Of a DNA stretch of 64,000 nucleotides, positions 13,353 through 25,360 are shown piece after piece. The DNA is from Zanthoxylum bungeanum (taxonomy: Eukaryota > Streptophyta > Magnoliopsida > Sapindales > Rutaceae): the NCBI GenBank assembly GCA_019454045.1, contig SKCR01007817.1:372001-436000 (forward strand), in the 5' to 3' direction. The notes beneath the pieces are model-generated. The model was not told the DNA's origin, ran no database searches, and worked only from the letters and a program-made list of their open reading frames with translations. How positions within the stretch are numbered: position 1 is the first letter of the stretch; every line of letters starts with the position of its first letter. The translations under genes were made by a program, and so were the position numbers.

Positions 13353-13364
13353 TGGTATCAGAGC
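13353..13364 (+). promoter_or_regulatory. Primer binding site, initiator tRNA-Met type (element B)
   Basis: TGGTATCAGAGC followed by GAG starts three bases after the 5' LTR end. This is the usual copia minus-strand primer site. Confidence 0.92.
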
Positions 13365-13589
13365 GAGTTTGATTCTAGGCCCCCTAATATGAGTAGCCCT
13401 TTAATTCAATGTTTAATCATGTTTTCTTGACTTTATACATGCACGTTATAATCTAATTTGATTAGATTTAGGGTGTATGACACTTAGCAGAAAATTCCTA
13501 ATTAATAAGGTTTAAATGTAATTATGTATTTGATGCATGTTATGTGGTCCGTCTTGTTAATACGGTTTATAAATATTTCTCCGTGACTA

Positions 13590-13900
13590 CATCTGAGACC
13601 GTGCCTCTGCTGTGAGGGTGTAGCCGATAGAGATTTATTTATATCGGATGTATATCATATATTAGATAATTTCAAGCGAAAGCGGAATCCTGAACGTGCC
13701 CTAGCTGTCAGGGTTACGCAAGTAACTTGAGTTTATCATTGACGAGTTTAACCTTGGTACGACTCCTTATGGGCCTGCCTTAGCAGCAACAATGAGAAAC
13801 GACCAGGACCGGAAACCTAGGAGTCACTAGTGAGTGATTGTCAAATGAGTTGTCTACCTGATGAATATACGTAGGCGAGACCATGCCTCTGCTGTGAGCT
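13590..13900 (+). other. Leader repeats with GTGCC...GCTGT core (element B)
   Basis: Four spaced, related motifs lie between primer site and gag: around 13600 (CCGTGCCTCTGCTGTGAG), 13689-13713 (CCTGA stem, CGTGCCCTAGCTG loop, TCAGG stem), 13771-13786 (GGGCCTGCCTTAGCAG) and around 13880 (CCATGCCTCTGCTGTGAG). They occupy the same positions as four GTGCCAAAGCTGT motifs in the leader of element C (29450-29753). The copy at 13689 forms the same 5-bp stem as its partner in C. Function is unknown. Confidence 0.6.
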
Positions 13901-14111
13901 GAAATATATTCACGGGATCCACCCTTCACTATTTGTATTTAATTTAATTATTAAATCTTTGTATTCTGTTTGGGGATTACAATATTGCATGATTTAGTGG
14001 GATAGGCATTTTTAGATTAAAAATCCATGATCTAGTTTATGCTTATGATATTATATGAAACTGCTTAAATTTCTGCTAACCGTTTTTCGTGATCTATATG
14101 ATAGATTTACG

Positions 14112-14985
14112 ATGGCGGCACCATCCACAAATAAGTTTGTGTGTATGCTTGATGCGAACAAACTAAAAGGCGCTGATAATTTTGCCAATTGGGATATGGA
14201 TTTGAGGATTGTCCTCGATTCCGAGAGGTTTGGATATGTTCTTGAGGGTCCACTGCCTCTTGCTGTGGCAGAGGACGCTACACCGGAAGAACGCGAAGTC
14301 TTCCAAGCTTGGAAGGATGATGATTTAAGGGATAAATCATACATCTTAATTCGCTTTCACTGGGACTCAAGAAACAATATTATGGCATGCCAGATGCTTA
14401 TACTATGATGACACGATTAAGACAATCGTTTGAGAACCAAGAACAAGTTGTTGTTCATAAGGTCGCAATGGAACTGTTCCATGCGCGATTGGATGAGGGG
14501 CAAGCTGTTAGCCCACATGTTCTTCAGATGATCGATTTGATCGATCAATTGAGGCAACATAATCTCATTCTGAATGACATTCTCGGTAGGAGTGTCATTC
14601 TTGGTTCTCTCCCAGCTTCTTATCGCCAGTTCGTGATGTATTTTAACATGAACAGGATTATCTGTACCTACCAAGAGCTGCATAGGATGTTGCTCACGGC
14701 GGAAGAGGACCTCAAGAAGGGAGTACCGACTCGCCCTCCAAGACCTACTTCACTTTCTGCTTCTTCCCAGACTTGGTCAAAGGGAAAGAAGAAGAAAGGG
14801 AAGAAGAAGAAGGGTCTCGGTCCTCAACCACTGGCAAAGATAGCAAAGCCCAAAAGGGCTTCTGAAGACAAATGCCATCACTGCAGCAAAGTCGAGCACT
14901 GGAAAAGGGACTGTCCTGACTACATTGCCCAGCTGAGGAGGGAGAGAGCATCTACATCAGGTACATTTATTTTTCCAATTATTGA
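14112..14985 (+). pseudogene. gag: Copia gag and nucleocapsid of element B (frameshifted)
   Basis: The chosen start is the ATG at 14112 (MAAPSTNKFVCML...), where family similarity begins; the upstream in-frame ATG at 14055 lacks it. The capsid-type region shows NFANWDMDLRIVLDSERFGY and YILIRFHW. At about 14355 the frame shifts by one base, and the protein continues in the frame open from 14387 (YTMMTRLRQSF). A basic Lys-rich linker at about 14780-14810 precedes a CCHC zinc knuckle, CHHCSKVEHWKRDC, at 14872-14913, in which the usual Gly before the His is Glu. Gag packages the element RNA in cytoplasmic particles. The frameshift makes this copy defective. Confidence 0.88.
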
Positions 14986-16266
14986 TTTATCTTTGGCTTG
15001 TGAAGCCGTTACCTCCAACTGGATTTTAGATTCTGCTTGTCCCATTCACATTTGCAATTCGTTGCAGGTGCTGAAGGAAAGTAGAAGTCTGAAGCCTGGA
15101 GAGATGCAGTTGCGATTCGGGAGTGGAGACTCTCCGGATGTAGTTGCAGTGGGAGTATGCGAGATCTCATTGCCGAATGGGACACTTTTGTTAAATGACT
15201 GTCATTTTGTACCAGGATGTGTAGCTAATATTATATCACTTTTTGTATTGGATACAGAAGGCTTTCGTATTAATATTAAGAACTATTTTTTGTATTTATA
15301 TGATAAAAGTAATATTCAGATCCTTTGTTGTCCAAACCAGCATGGTCATTATACATTGCAAACTTCAAAAGATATTTTAAATACTGGAATTAATAAACGT
15401 AGTTTACCTGTAATTAATAATACTGAACTTTGGCACATGCGACTAGGTCATATAGGCGTTAAACGCCTTACCCAATTGGTTAGGAATGGTTTGATACCAG
15501 ATCTCACCATTGAATCCTATCCAACTTGTGAATCGTGTATTCAGGGTAAGATGACCAAAGCCCCATTTTCTGGTGGTGGACACCGCGCCACTAACTTACT
15601 GGAACTCGTACATTCTGATGTATGTAGTCCACTAAGTCAGACTACTCACAGTGGTTATTCGTACTTCGTTACCTTTACCGATGATTTGTCACGGTACGGT
15701 TATGTGTATTTGATGCGACATAAATCGGAAACCTTTGAAAAGTTCAAAGAGTTCCGAAATGAAGTAGAAAAACAAACTGGTCAATATATTAAATGGCTTC
15801 GATCTGATCGAGTCGGTGAATATATGAGTGGTGAGTTCATGGATTATATGAAGGAGAGTGAGATTCTCGCTCAATATACTCCTTCAAGTACTCCACACAC
15901 AATGGAGTGTCTGAGATGAGAAATCAGACTTTATTGGATATGGTCCGATCGATGTTGAGTTTCACAGATTTGCCCTATTACTTATGGGGCTACTCTCTTT
16001 TAACAGCTGCACATCTTTTGAATAAGATTCCTTCAAAATCTGTTCCTACGACTCCGTATGAGATATGGTTCGGTATAAGACCAAATCTTAGTTACATTAA
16101 GGTTTGGGGTTGTCCTGCTTATGTCAGGGTGACTCAGCAAGATAAGCTTTCGCCTCGAGGGCAAAAGTTTAGGTTTGTCGGATATCCTTCGAATACGATG
16201 GGATATATGTTCTATGATACCGAGCATCGAAATGTGTTCGTAGCTCGCTTCGCAAAATTTCTATAA
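14986..16266 (+). pseudogene. pol: Copia protease and integrase region of element B (frameshifted)
   Basis: After the zinc knuckle comes the aspartic protease site WILDSACPIHIC; families normally have DSG or DTG, so the active-site Gly is replaced by Ala. The GAG-pre-integrase zinc domain follows (LWHMRLGHIGVKRL...CESCIQGK, an HHCC arrangement) and then the integrase core with HSDVCSP and RSDRVGEY carrying the two Asp. One base is missing near 15893, so the Glu-containing helix (NGVSEMRNQTLLDMVRS) continues in another frame from 15907. A stop at 16264-16266 ends that frame (ARFAKFL). Integrase inserts cDNA into the host genome; this copy cannot make it intact. Confidence 0.9.
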
Positions 16267-18055
16267 GTAGAATTTTTGTCAGAAGGTGGTAATCATAGAC
16301 ATGTTGAACTTGATGAAGTCCAACCTGAAAACAATGAACCAAAGGAGGAACCTGAAGTTCAAGTAGATGAATGACCTTCAACACACACACTCCGTAGGTC
16401 AGAAATGGTATCTAGACCTCATGAACGCTTGTATTTGATACAAGAAAAGAGTATAGATGTTCTCTTAGTTGAAGAGACTGATCCTTTCACCTATAGAGAA
16501 TCGATGTTGGACATCGACTCCGTGAAGTGGCAAAGTGCCATGAAATCCGAGTTAGACTCAATGCATAAGAATCAAGTTTGGGACTTGGTTCCGCTTCCCG
16601 AAGGAATTGTTCCTATCGGTTGTAAATGGGTTTACAAGAGGAAGCGCGGCCCTGACGGTAAGGTTGAAACTTACAAGGCCCGACTGGTAGCAAAAGGTTA
16701 CACGCAGCGACCTGGCGTTGACTACGATGAAACTTTTTTACTTGTAGCAATGCTTAAGTCTATTCGGATTTTGCTTTCTATAGCTGCATATCATGACTAC
16801 GAGATTTGGCAAATGGATGTCAAAACGGCTTTTCTAAATTGATTTCTTGATGAAGAAATCTATATGGAACAGCCAGAAGGTTTTGCATCCAGTGAAAACT
16901 CGGGTATGGTATGTAAGCTTAAGAAGTCCATTTATGGACTTAAACAAGCTTCACAAAGTTGGAATCTTCGATTCGACGAGATTATTAGATCGTCTGGTTT
17001 TCTCAAGAATTCGGAAGAATCATGTGTGTATCAGAAGGCCAGTGGGAGCATGGTCGTATTTTTAGTCCTATATGTTGATGACATCCTAATCATTGGGAAT
17101 GATTTAGGTATATTACAAAGCGTCAAAGCGTACATCTGTAAGAATTTCTCCATGAAGGACCTGGGAGAAGCGTCCTATGTTTTAGGCATAAAACTCTATA
17201 GAGATAGATAAAGAAGGCTGATTGGGTTATCCCAATCAACGTATATAGATAAGATCTTGGTACGGTATAATTTTGGTAACTATAAGACAACAAACATACC
17301 ATTCAGACATGGGATTCATCTTTCAAAGAAGATGAGTCCACAAACAGAAGATGAGAAGGTTAGAATGTCTAACCAACCTTATGCTTCGTGTTTGGGTAGC
17401 ATAATGTATGCCATGTTATGTACAATGCCTGATATCAGTTTCGCTGTTAGCGTAACTAGCAGATATCAGTCCAATCCAGGTAATGACCATTGGATGGCCA
17501 TTAAACATATCCTTAAGTATCTTAAAGGTACTAAGGATAAGTTAAAAATTTATAGAGGAAACGAACTGCAAGTTAACGGGTATACGGATTCTGATTTCCA
17601 ATCGGATCCCGATGATAGAAAGTCTACATCTGGATTCGTATTTACCCTTAACGGAGGTGCAATTTGTTGGAAGAGTTCCAAACAGGGATCAACAGCAGAT
17701 TCCACCGCTGAGGCGGAATATATTGCAGCTTCTGAAGCTGCAAAACAGGCTGTGTGGATAAAGATTTGTCACAGAATTGGGAGTTGTCCCAAGTATCAAG
17801 AATGCGATTCCGTTATACTGTGATAATACTGGAGCCATTGCGCAAGCATAGGAACCAAGGGCCCATCAGAAGTTGAAGCATGTGGTACGCAAGTACCACA
17901 TCATTCGAGAGATTGTGTCGCGATGGGATATTGTCGTGTGCAAGGTACCGAGTAAAGATAATGTAGCAGACTCACTGACGAAGGCCATACCTCCGAAGTT
18001 GTTTGATAAACACGTGGAGTCGATGGATATTAGATACAATCGTTATTGGCACTAG
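16267..18055 (+). pseudogene. pol: Copia reverse transcriptase and RNase H of element B (stops)
   Basis: Reverse transcriptase blocks appear in order: KWVYKRKRGPDGKVETYKAR, VAKGYTQRPGVDYDETF, WQMDVKTAFLN, SIYGLKQASQSW and the catalytic LYVDDILIIGND. RNase H follows with GYTDSDFQSDPDDRKSTSG and STAEAEYIAASEAAKQAVW. In-frame stops occur at 16841 (TGA, just after FLN) and 17209 (TAA). A frameshift near 17815 and a TAG near 17850 precede the C-terminal HIIREIV...DNVADSLTKAIPPK block, which ends at the TAG at 18053. The stops lie in otherwise well kept sequence, suggesting fairly recent inactivation. Confidence 0.92.
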
Positions 18056-18058
18056 AGC

Positions 18059-18071
18059 AGGTGGGAGTTTT
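18059..18071 (+). promoter_or_regulatory. Polypurine tract of element B
   Basis: AGGTGGGAGTTTT lies directly before the 3' LTR start TGTTGGGATTGG. Element C has the related AAATGGGAGAAA at its 3' LTR. Confidence 0.85.
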
Positions 18072-20479
18072 TGTTGGGATTGGTGCTCAGAGCGCCAATT
18101 CTCGGTTGTATTTCTTTATGAATACTTCTGTAAAACGTTATTATTTTGAATAATATATGCAGTTTCTATAATATAATCTATCTTTTAATATGGTAAAGAC
18201 GTAATGACCTTAGAATGACTAGTCATGGTGCAGTTGCAAAAGCGTCGCAACTGACATTGAGTTGTATCATGACGTTGTCATTCTCAGACAGTTCCTGGTC
18301 AAGGTTTACACTACTTGGTTAGTATAGTAAACCCGTTGAGACCGGTACATGTCGTATACTGGAATATATGATTCCAATGGTTTCTCAATGAACCATAAGT
18401 CTTCGAGACTAGTATAGACATGTAGATGTTTATAGCGGATAAACACTGAACGACTCACCGAAGATTCTTAATGGATGGTACACCAACATCAATAAGAATC
18501 TTGTCGGGTTGAGTAGCACTTGTGATTCTTCGACTTGAGATACCACTGTGGGCGCATGAGACATCTTCCACACTTAGATGGCAGTCACGTCACCGATCTA
18601 TTTAGATCAGACCTCCGCTTGTTCTTTGGGTGTGGATAGATCCTCAGGGTGTCCTATGTGTATTGAGATAGGATCTGTCAGTTCTGTGTATCAGAGCATA
18701 GGTAGTCCATATGATTAGCAATCAGATAAAAACCATGGGCCTGTGGTACAATTTAGAAGTTAGTTCTAAATGTTCTTTTTGAGATTGCTAATAGAATAGT
18801 TGACTAGATAATCCCTATAGAGATTTGACGTTTACATCTATATCTCTGGGATATATCCGGATACATGTGACAGAGGAATTATACATTTGCCATGACCTCG
18901 ACCTGTATGATTCAGCGAGTTTATCCGTGGTCGTCATAATTTACGAGTTGATAAATTATGGACGCGAAATTGGATTTCGTGACGGATATGCATGAATCTA
19001 GAGAGTCTCACTAATGAAATATACTCGTAGAGCACTAGGGCAACATTTATAAATAATATTGATTATTTATAAAGCCGTTTAAAGGTTAAACTCAAAATAC
19101 ATGTGTAGGGACCCGATAGTCATTTCCTTAATTTTTGTGTATTTGCATTTAATGCTTGATTAATTCAAATACACATTAATTAATTGTCAAATTGAGATAT
19201 TTGACTGATATTATATATATATATATATATGTATTGATATTTATTATAAATATAATACATATATTTAATATATTTGTATTGAATTAATTAATTAATTATT
19301 TAATTATTAAATGATTAAATTAATTAAAATATAAATATCTTAAGGTTATGATATTTTATTAATGGCTTGAGTTGCAATTGTTGACTAACTTTAATTCATT
19401 AAATGGTTTGATGATTGAAGTTAACAAGTTGTAAAGTTAAAATTAATTGAAACAAAAACAAATATCTTGATATTTTGGCTACTTCAATTTCGGCCAAGGG
19501 CAAAATTGAAGGAGTATATATTGTTTCTTTTATTTTAGGGTTTGAAACCATCAACACTTATTACAAAAACTCCATTGAAGAAACAAAAGAAGCTTGAGAG
19601 AAAGATAAAGAAAAACAAGAAAATCTTGGAATTTTATTAAGTTTTTCCAACTTACTATTAGAGAGGAAAGTGTTCCTTTTGTTCTAGGCTACATGCTAGG
19701 ATGTTCTCATGTTATTCTTTTCTTTATTCTTTATGTTTTTGTTTAATGGAAGTTTGAGTAAAGGGTTGAGCATGTATAAAGTTAATAGAATGTTACTAAT
19801 GTAGTAGTAAGCATTCTTTTCATGGTTTTAGAACCTTGTTGCCATTCTAGAGTTATTGAACCACTCTTAAATGACCTAGATTTGTTCTATTGTTGTTTCA
19901 TTGTGGTGAGGCTTGATTGTAATGGAAGAAACATGATTGAAGTATTGGATTTTGTTAATTTGGTCTAATTTGTCCAATTTGAAGAAATTGAAAAATTAGG
20001 GTTTAAGACTTGTTCCAAATTTGGGGCTTTTCATTTATGTTGTGTATTTTGATGTGTATATGATACATATTAAATCTTATGTTGATTGGATTTCATTTGC
20101 ATGTGTTTTGAACAATGGAAATGCAAAATGTACATTCCCCTATTGTGAGGCTCTCGGCCTTATTGCTAAAATTTGGGTTTTTTGTTGCTAATTGTATTTT
20201 GACATTTGGAACATGTTAAATTCATATTATAAATGATTTAGAATCATTCAAAATTGTTTTGAACAATTTCGGATTAAAAATAAACAAAATGTTATGTTTA
20301 AGGGCAATTCGGTAAATTCACATAAATTTGATTTATTGTGTTTTATTTCATAATTTGATTATTGGATAATAAAATAAATAAGTTTATTTTATTAATCCGA
20401 GAAAAAGTTTTGAAATCGGAAAATTTTGATTTTCCACTGTTCCGCTGTGTTACCGGATATCCGCAATAAAACCCATTCA
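18072..20479 (+). repeat. 3' LTR of element B (2,408 bp)
   Basis: It starts TGTTGGGATTGGTGCTCAGA and ends CCATTCA at 20479. The start matches the LTR starts of element C (25917 and 32610 on the minus strand). Downstream, 20480 onward belongs to gypsy element I, with no recognisable target duplication. Confidence 0.9.
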
Positions 20480-20533
20480 ACGTAACCACACAAATAGTCA
20501 TGGTGGCTTCCGCGTAGTGGACCGTGATAGAAA

Positions 20534-21421
20534 CCTGTCTGGTTAAAGCCAAACAAACCCCTCCACGTATTCTAAGCCCCAAGAACCACGAATCTTGATT
20601 TTGTAAGAACAAAATCCTTCCAAGATCAAGTCCAACCCTTAAAGAACTTTGCCCTTAATAACTTTTCTTTATTTCTTTGGAGAATCTTGAACAGCGATAC
20701 AGCACCACAACGCTTGCCACACGTTGATAAGCTTTTGTTCCGTAGAACCAAGGAAGAATCCATTCCCTCAAGATGACACAAGTCACTTTGTTTTGTAAAA
20801 AAAAATATTCTTAGTTAATTCCCAATTACAATGAATATTGCCCCTTTAAATAGGTGGATAACCCTAATTCTACCCAAATATAATAAACCCTAGTAAAATA
20901 AACCCAATAACATATAAAATACTTTAAAATTTCGTGCATGGGCTTTGTAATATAATTAAAGCTCAGCCCAGCACTTAAACAACACATAACCTTAAAAAAT
21001 ATAAAATATAAAACCTGTAGGGATATCTTGCATCCTCATTTTGACCAAGAAGAATTCCGAACTGGACTTTGATGTAAGCTTCAAAGTTGTATATCTACGA
21101 GTTCCCTTTCCAATGAAACTTGAATCACCAAAATTGGATATCGTACGGGAAAGTTACGCCCAACATACGAAGACTACGCAAATCTTGCCACTACTAATGC
21201 ACCATTCGGAAATAAAGCCCAAAATCAATCAAGGCAGCCCATGCACGTCCAAAACCCATTTCATTCTTGATTTAGACAAAATAAATCCTTCATGTAAAGT
21301 CTCATGCATGGACCAAACTCCAGAACCCAAGGAATCTTCCAAATCCACCAAAATGGCCCAAATATACCAATCTGACCAAGCCATGCAATCAGCCACAACT
21401 TCAAGTTAACTTGCCCCAACA
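20534..21421 (-). mobile_element. LTR-like insert inside element I
   Basis: The homology between elements I and D is interrupted here: D is continuous across the equivalent point at about 54711. On the minus strand the insert starts TGTTGGGGC at 21421 and can be read to a possible end CCAGACA at 20534. A TATA-like stretch (CTATTTAAAGG on the minus strand) lies near 20850. The flanking 5-mers do not match convincingly, so an insertion followed by decay, or different exact borders, is possible. No reading frame is recognisable as a gene; the frame at 21041-21409 has no known domain. Confidence 0.45.
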
Positions 21422-22470
21422 AACAGAGCTCATTCTGGATCATATCAGACCAGGTAATCTCTTGTGATTTCTTCTTTGGTATCCACCAGTTATTAAGACA
21501 TGAAAAAGACAACTTGGCAGGCTGTGGCAGTTTATCCATAGACGGTCCCCCATGATCTATTGATTGTTGAAATTTTTGACTGCACATTTGGAAAAGTTGA
21601 CTTGACCATTGTTTGAGCTTCCCATGGATCATCTTCAAGCAAGCATTGACTGTAGATTTCCTCTTTTTGTGATGTTTTACGAGTGATTTCAGTTCTGATT
21701 GTGGAGGATCTGCTTTGCTTGGCCGCATTATGCTCATTGGTTGCTTAACTGCGGGTTCACCCTGCGTATTTAAAACTGCTTTTACTACAAGATCTAACAT
21801 GTGACATTCTTCATCACCTTGAGGACTCGGCATGGCTTTGAAAACACTGAAGGTGACTTCTTCATCTTGAACTCTCATTTTCAATGATCGCTCTGCCTGT
21901 TGCCAAGAAAGATCGCCCAATGATGATTGGGACGTCATGATCCTCTTCCATATCAAGAACAAGGAAGTCAGCAAGAAAATAAAACTTATCCACATTAACC
22001 AACATATCTTATATTATTCCTCGCGGGTAGGTGAGAGATGTATCTGCTAGCTGCAATGTCACTGTTGTTGGCTTCGCCTCACCTGTGCCCAACTGTTTGT
22101 AGATGGATAACGATATGAGATTGATACTTGCCCCTAAATCACATAATGCCTTACCAAAATATCGATTCCCAACGGTGCATTATATGGTGAAGCTGCCAGG
22201 ATCCTTTAGCTTTAGTGGAAGCTTCTTCTGTATGATGGTACTACACTCTTCTGTGAGTGCTATTGTTTCAAAATCTGCCAACATCCTCTTTTTGGACATT
22301 ATCTCCTTCATAAACTTCATATAATTAGGCATATGTTCTAATGCATCTGCGAATGGGATATTGATATGGATCTTTTTGAAGATGCCAAGGAATTTGGCAA
22401 ACTGAGCATCCAACTTCTTCTTTTGAATACACTGAGGGTATGGTAAAGGTGTATTCGGGATAGGTGGTAG
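21422..22470 (-). pseudogene. Gypsy protease with unusual C-terminal tail (element I)
   Basis: Minus strand, broken. FLGIFKKIHINIPFADALEH and SKKRMLADFETIALTEEC (22413-22200) are the late-gag/pre-protease block of Athila-type elements. A protease core follows (DLGAS-type around 22140 and VPIIIGRSFLATGRA around 21915, the latter in a shifted frame). From about 21740 the protein continues after PPQSELK with a Lys-rich tail: STVNACLKMIHGKLK, CSQKFQQS, SMDKLPQPAKLSFSCLNN and IPKKKSQEITWSD. In autonomous relatives, including F in this window, PPxLELK leads straight into reverse transcriptase. The same tail occurs in element D at 54681-54950. Confidence 0.7.
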
Positions 22471-22677
22471 CTTATATGGGGGAACTACTACATTGTTCTC
22501 CTCTTCTGTTACTGTTTCCTAATGAATTGCCACTTATTTTTCTTGATTGTATTGGTCTTATTAGGTGTCTTTCATCTCTTTTTCGCTCCTGAGGGTTATG
22601 ACGTGACACTTCTCTTTGGGGTTGACCTCAGTATTACTAGGAAATACCCATTTCTGATTAGCTACATACGAAACAAT

Positions 22678-23931
22678 CTACCCAATTTGCACTTCTAAAG
22701 GCTTCATTGTTGCTCTGATATTTCCCATGTGCGTCTCAATATTATTCAGCCTTGACTCATTCTTCTCAAACCTCTTTGAAGTTTTAGCAACAAACGTGCT
22801 CATGAGGTCTTCTAAGGAAATTTTATGCTCAGCTCTTTGACTGTTCAAGCCATAAGGAGGTTGCAAGACATTCTCTATATTAGCGCATGACAAATTCGGA
22901 TGATAATGGTTAGGCACAGGATTGCCTCAATAGTTGTTGAAGTTCCAATTGTTCACATATTGGACTTGCTCAAAGCTCGGGTCTCATTCCAATAACAGCA
23001 TATTTGCAACCACGATAGATTTAATAAATGGTTGTATTCGTGGATTTGTTAGGGCTGCTACATGAGTCGATAGGGTTGAAATCTGAGTTGTAAGTGCCAT
23101 AAGAGGGTCAACTTCATGTATGTCAGCCACCTTGGTCACCGTAGTGCGTTCACTTGGCCATTGGAAGTGGTTAATGGCCATCTCTTCTAATAAATTGTAG
23201 GCATCCTCAGCTGACTTCTTAAATAGAGCTCCCCCAGCTGCTGCATCAACCAGAGTCCTATTCGAACCATTCAGCCCATTATAGAACAACTGAATCTGTA
23301 CCCAGTTTGCATAATCATGTTGTGGGCATTTTCAGAGTAGATCATTAAAGCGCTCTCATGTTCCATATAGATTCTCAGTCTCCAACTGTTTAAATATGCT
23401 AATTTTTGCTCTCAGTTGAGCTGATTTAGCTGATGGAAAGAACCTTTCAAGAAATTTTGTGGCCATATCCTGCCATGTCATGGTACTCCTCATTTGTATT
23501 GATTGAAGCCAATCCCACGCTTTATCCCTTAAAGAGAATGAGAATAAGCATAGCCTGATAGCCTCCTTAGTCACGTCATTCATCTTTATAGTGTCTGCCA
23601 TCTCCAGGAACATCCTTAAATGCATATTGGGATCCTCTACAGCTGAACCCCCAAACTGATTCTTTTGCACCATGTTGATCAATGAAGGTTTCAGCTCAAA
23701 GTTGTTAGCATTGATTAGAGGATGCACAATCCCATAGTAATTATCATCTATGACCGGCTTGAAGTGATCTCTGATTTCCACATGGTGTGGATTGTTCTCT
23801 CTGTTTTCAGCCTCCATTGCTTCCTTTTCAAATTTTCTTTCTTTCCTAAGTCTCCTCGCTGTTCTTTCTATTTTAGATAAAAAAAAAGAGCGAGTCCATA
23901 CTTGTGGATCTTTGCATCTATGCAAACACAA
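22678..23931 (-). pseudogene. gag: Athila-type gag of element I (broken)
   Basis: The minus-strand N-terminal part (23931-23356) has an Arg/Lys/Glu-rich start (KIERTARRLRKERKFEKEAM) and a capsid-like block with EDPNMHLRMFLEMADTIKMN, IRLCLFSFSLRDKAWDWLQS and TWQDMATKFLERFFPSAKSA. A stop and frameshift at about 23356 precede the second part (23289-22984) with DAAAGGALFKKSAEDAYNLL and EEMAINHFQWPSER. A third part (22917-22678) has LEDLMSTFVAKTSKRFEKNE, a typical late-gag coiled-coil segment. Gag would form the particle; the product is disrupted here. Confidence 0.85.
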
Positions 23932-24040
23932 AAGAAAAAAAAATAAAATAAAAGCAAATATAAACTAAAAATATAAAATAAAAATCTAAATTAAAGCTAA
24001 GATTACTTGGTAATAATATTAGTGTGGATTAAATTAACAA

Positions 24041-24058
24041 TCCCCGGCAACGGTGCCA
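24041..24058 (-). promoter_or_regulatory. Primer binding site, tRNA-Asp type (element I)
   Basis: The minus-strand sequence TGGCACCGTTGCCGGGGA differs at one base from TGGCGCCGTTGCCGGGGA, the tRNA-Asp-complementary primer site characteristic of Athila elements. It lies a few bases inside the LTR end. Confidence 0.88.
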
Positions 24059-24064
24059 AAAACC

Positions 24065-25360
24065 TGTTGTGATATTTTATATCGTACCGCAAGTGTACGG
24101 TGTCAAATTTTAGTTAAGATGAGTGAAAGAGTGTCGAACCCACAGAGATTGTATTCAATTAACACTAAGTATTATAATTAATAAACCTAACTTTATTTAG
24201 AAAATTATTAAATTGAAATTAAAAACTAGAGAAACAATATATTAAAACGTTAATTAAGATATTCCAATGAAGAGAGAGATTCTAGAGTCTGATTTCACCT
24301 ATCTATCCCCTATGTATTTGTCATGCTAATCAATCCTTATTCAGTTGCATTGTTTATAAGTTAAGAATCCTAAAGTATTCCACTCCCTCTCCCGAGCAAT
24401 AGTGAAAAGATTATTAATTACAGACTTCGATATCCGTATAAAAATCTAGTAATCAACAATTTATTATGCTTTGTGATTGTTTATTAACGACTTCAAAGAA
24501 ACTATAGATTCTCCCGAACTCTATAAAACTCTTAGGTTATATTCTCTTGATCCTATCCAAAATCTATCTCTCCCAAGCGATAGATTCTAAACATCCATCA
24601 TCTCAATTTGTGGCCAACAAACAAGAAGCATTAAACAAAAGAGAATATAAATAAACTTAATTATAACTTCATAAAAATCAAACTGGCAATCAATACATAG
24701 GTTGAAGCATTGGCTACATCATTCTCTAGAATTATGGAGTTAGTTCATGACTAAAGATAAAAACAATAAGAACATGATCATGAATCTAATTGAAATCATT
24801 AGAGTTAAAGAAAGAAACTAGATGATAAAACCTGAATCGAATCCATTCGTCTTCGGACGTTACCGCCTTTGTCTCCTCTTGTCGCTCTTCAATATTCCTC
24901 ATTGGATCTTTCTAAAATTTGAGTTTTGAGTCTTCTTGTTGTGTATTAGCCTCCTCTTTTAGGGTTTTGGACGAGCCTATATATTTATAGGAAAGTCTTG
25001 GAGTCTGTGTGCATGAAAAACCCCAAATTGATGATTCTGGGGGTCTGAAGCAGAGCCGCGGCGCCGGAAAGTGGCGTCGCGGTGCCGAACTCTCGGTAAT
25101 TTTATATGGCACTAAACTGAAGGCGCGTCGTGACGCAAGGCAAAATTTCAGGATGTTGATTTCTGTATTTTCGCTCTTCCCGTGTGTTTCCTATGCGTCC
25201 GTAGGGTCCCAAAACAAGTCAAATTGGCCCAAGATCAATGTTCCAATGCTTCCTACAAATAAATCATAAAAAAAACTACAAAAGACAGTAAATGACATGA
25301 AACTTAACAAAATAGTAAGTTAAAAATGCATGAATAAGTGGGTATAAACAACACTTATCA
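24065..25360 (-). repeat. 5' LTR of element I (1,296 bp)
   Basis: On the minus strand it starts TGATAAGTGTTG at 25360 and ends CACAACA at 24065, followed by the primer site. A TATA-like CCTATAAATATATAGG (minus strand) at about 24975-24990 is the probable U3/R promoter. The end region contains the phrase GTGTCGAACCCACAG (plus strand, about 24134-24150) that is common near the ends of gypsy LTRs. No second LTR is present in the window. Confidence 0.78.

Larger units (their letters stand above)
11449..20479 (+). mobile_element. Ty1/copia retrotransposon B (5'-truncated)
   Basis: Plus-strand order is a partial 5' LTR (11449-13349), Met primer site (13353-13364), leader with repeated motifs (13365-14111), broken gag-pol (14112-18055), polypurine tract (18059-18071) and a full 3' LTR of 2,408 bp (18072-20479). 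The left LTR begins at the position equivalent to 18566, so its first 494 bases are absent. No target duplication is found because both flanks are rearranged. Element C belongs to the same LTR family in the opposite orientation. Confidence 0.9.
20480..25360 (-). mobile_element. Ty3/gypsy gag-protease element I (non-autonomous, incomplete)
   Basis: On the minus strand the order is 5' LTR (24065-25360), tRNA-Asp-type primer site (24041-24058), Athila-type gag (about 22678-23931) and aspartic protease (about 21840-22470), then a short unusual tail (21422-21740) instead of reverse transcriptase, RNase H and integrase. The 3' LTR is absent: after about 50 bases that match element D next to its tail end (20492-20525 versus 54677-54710), the sequence runs into B's LTR. 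The 5' LTR is inserted in the LTR of element C, with candidate target AGAGG at 25361-25365. Confidence 0.82.
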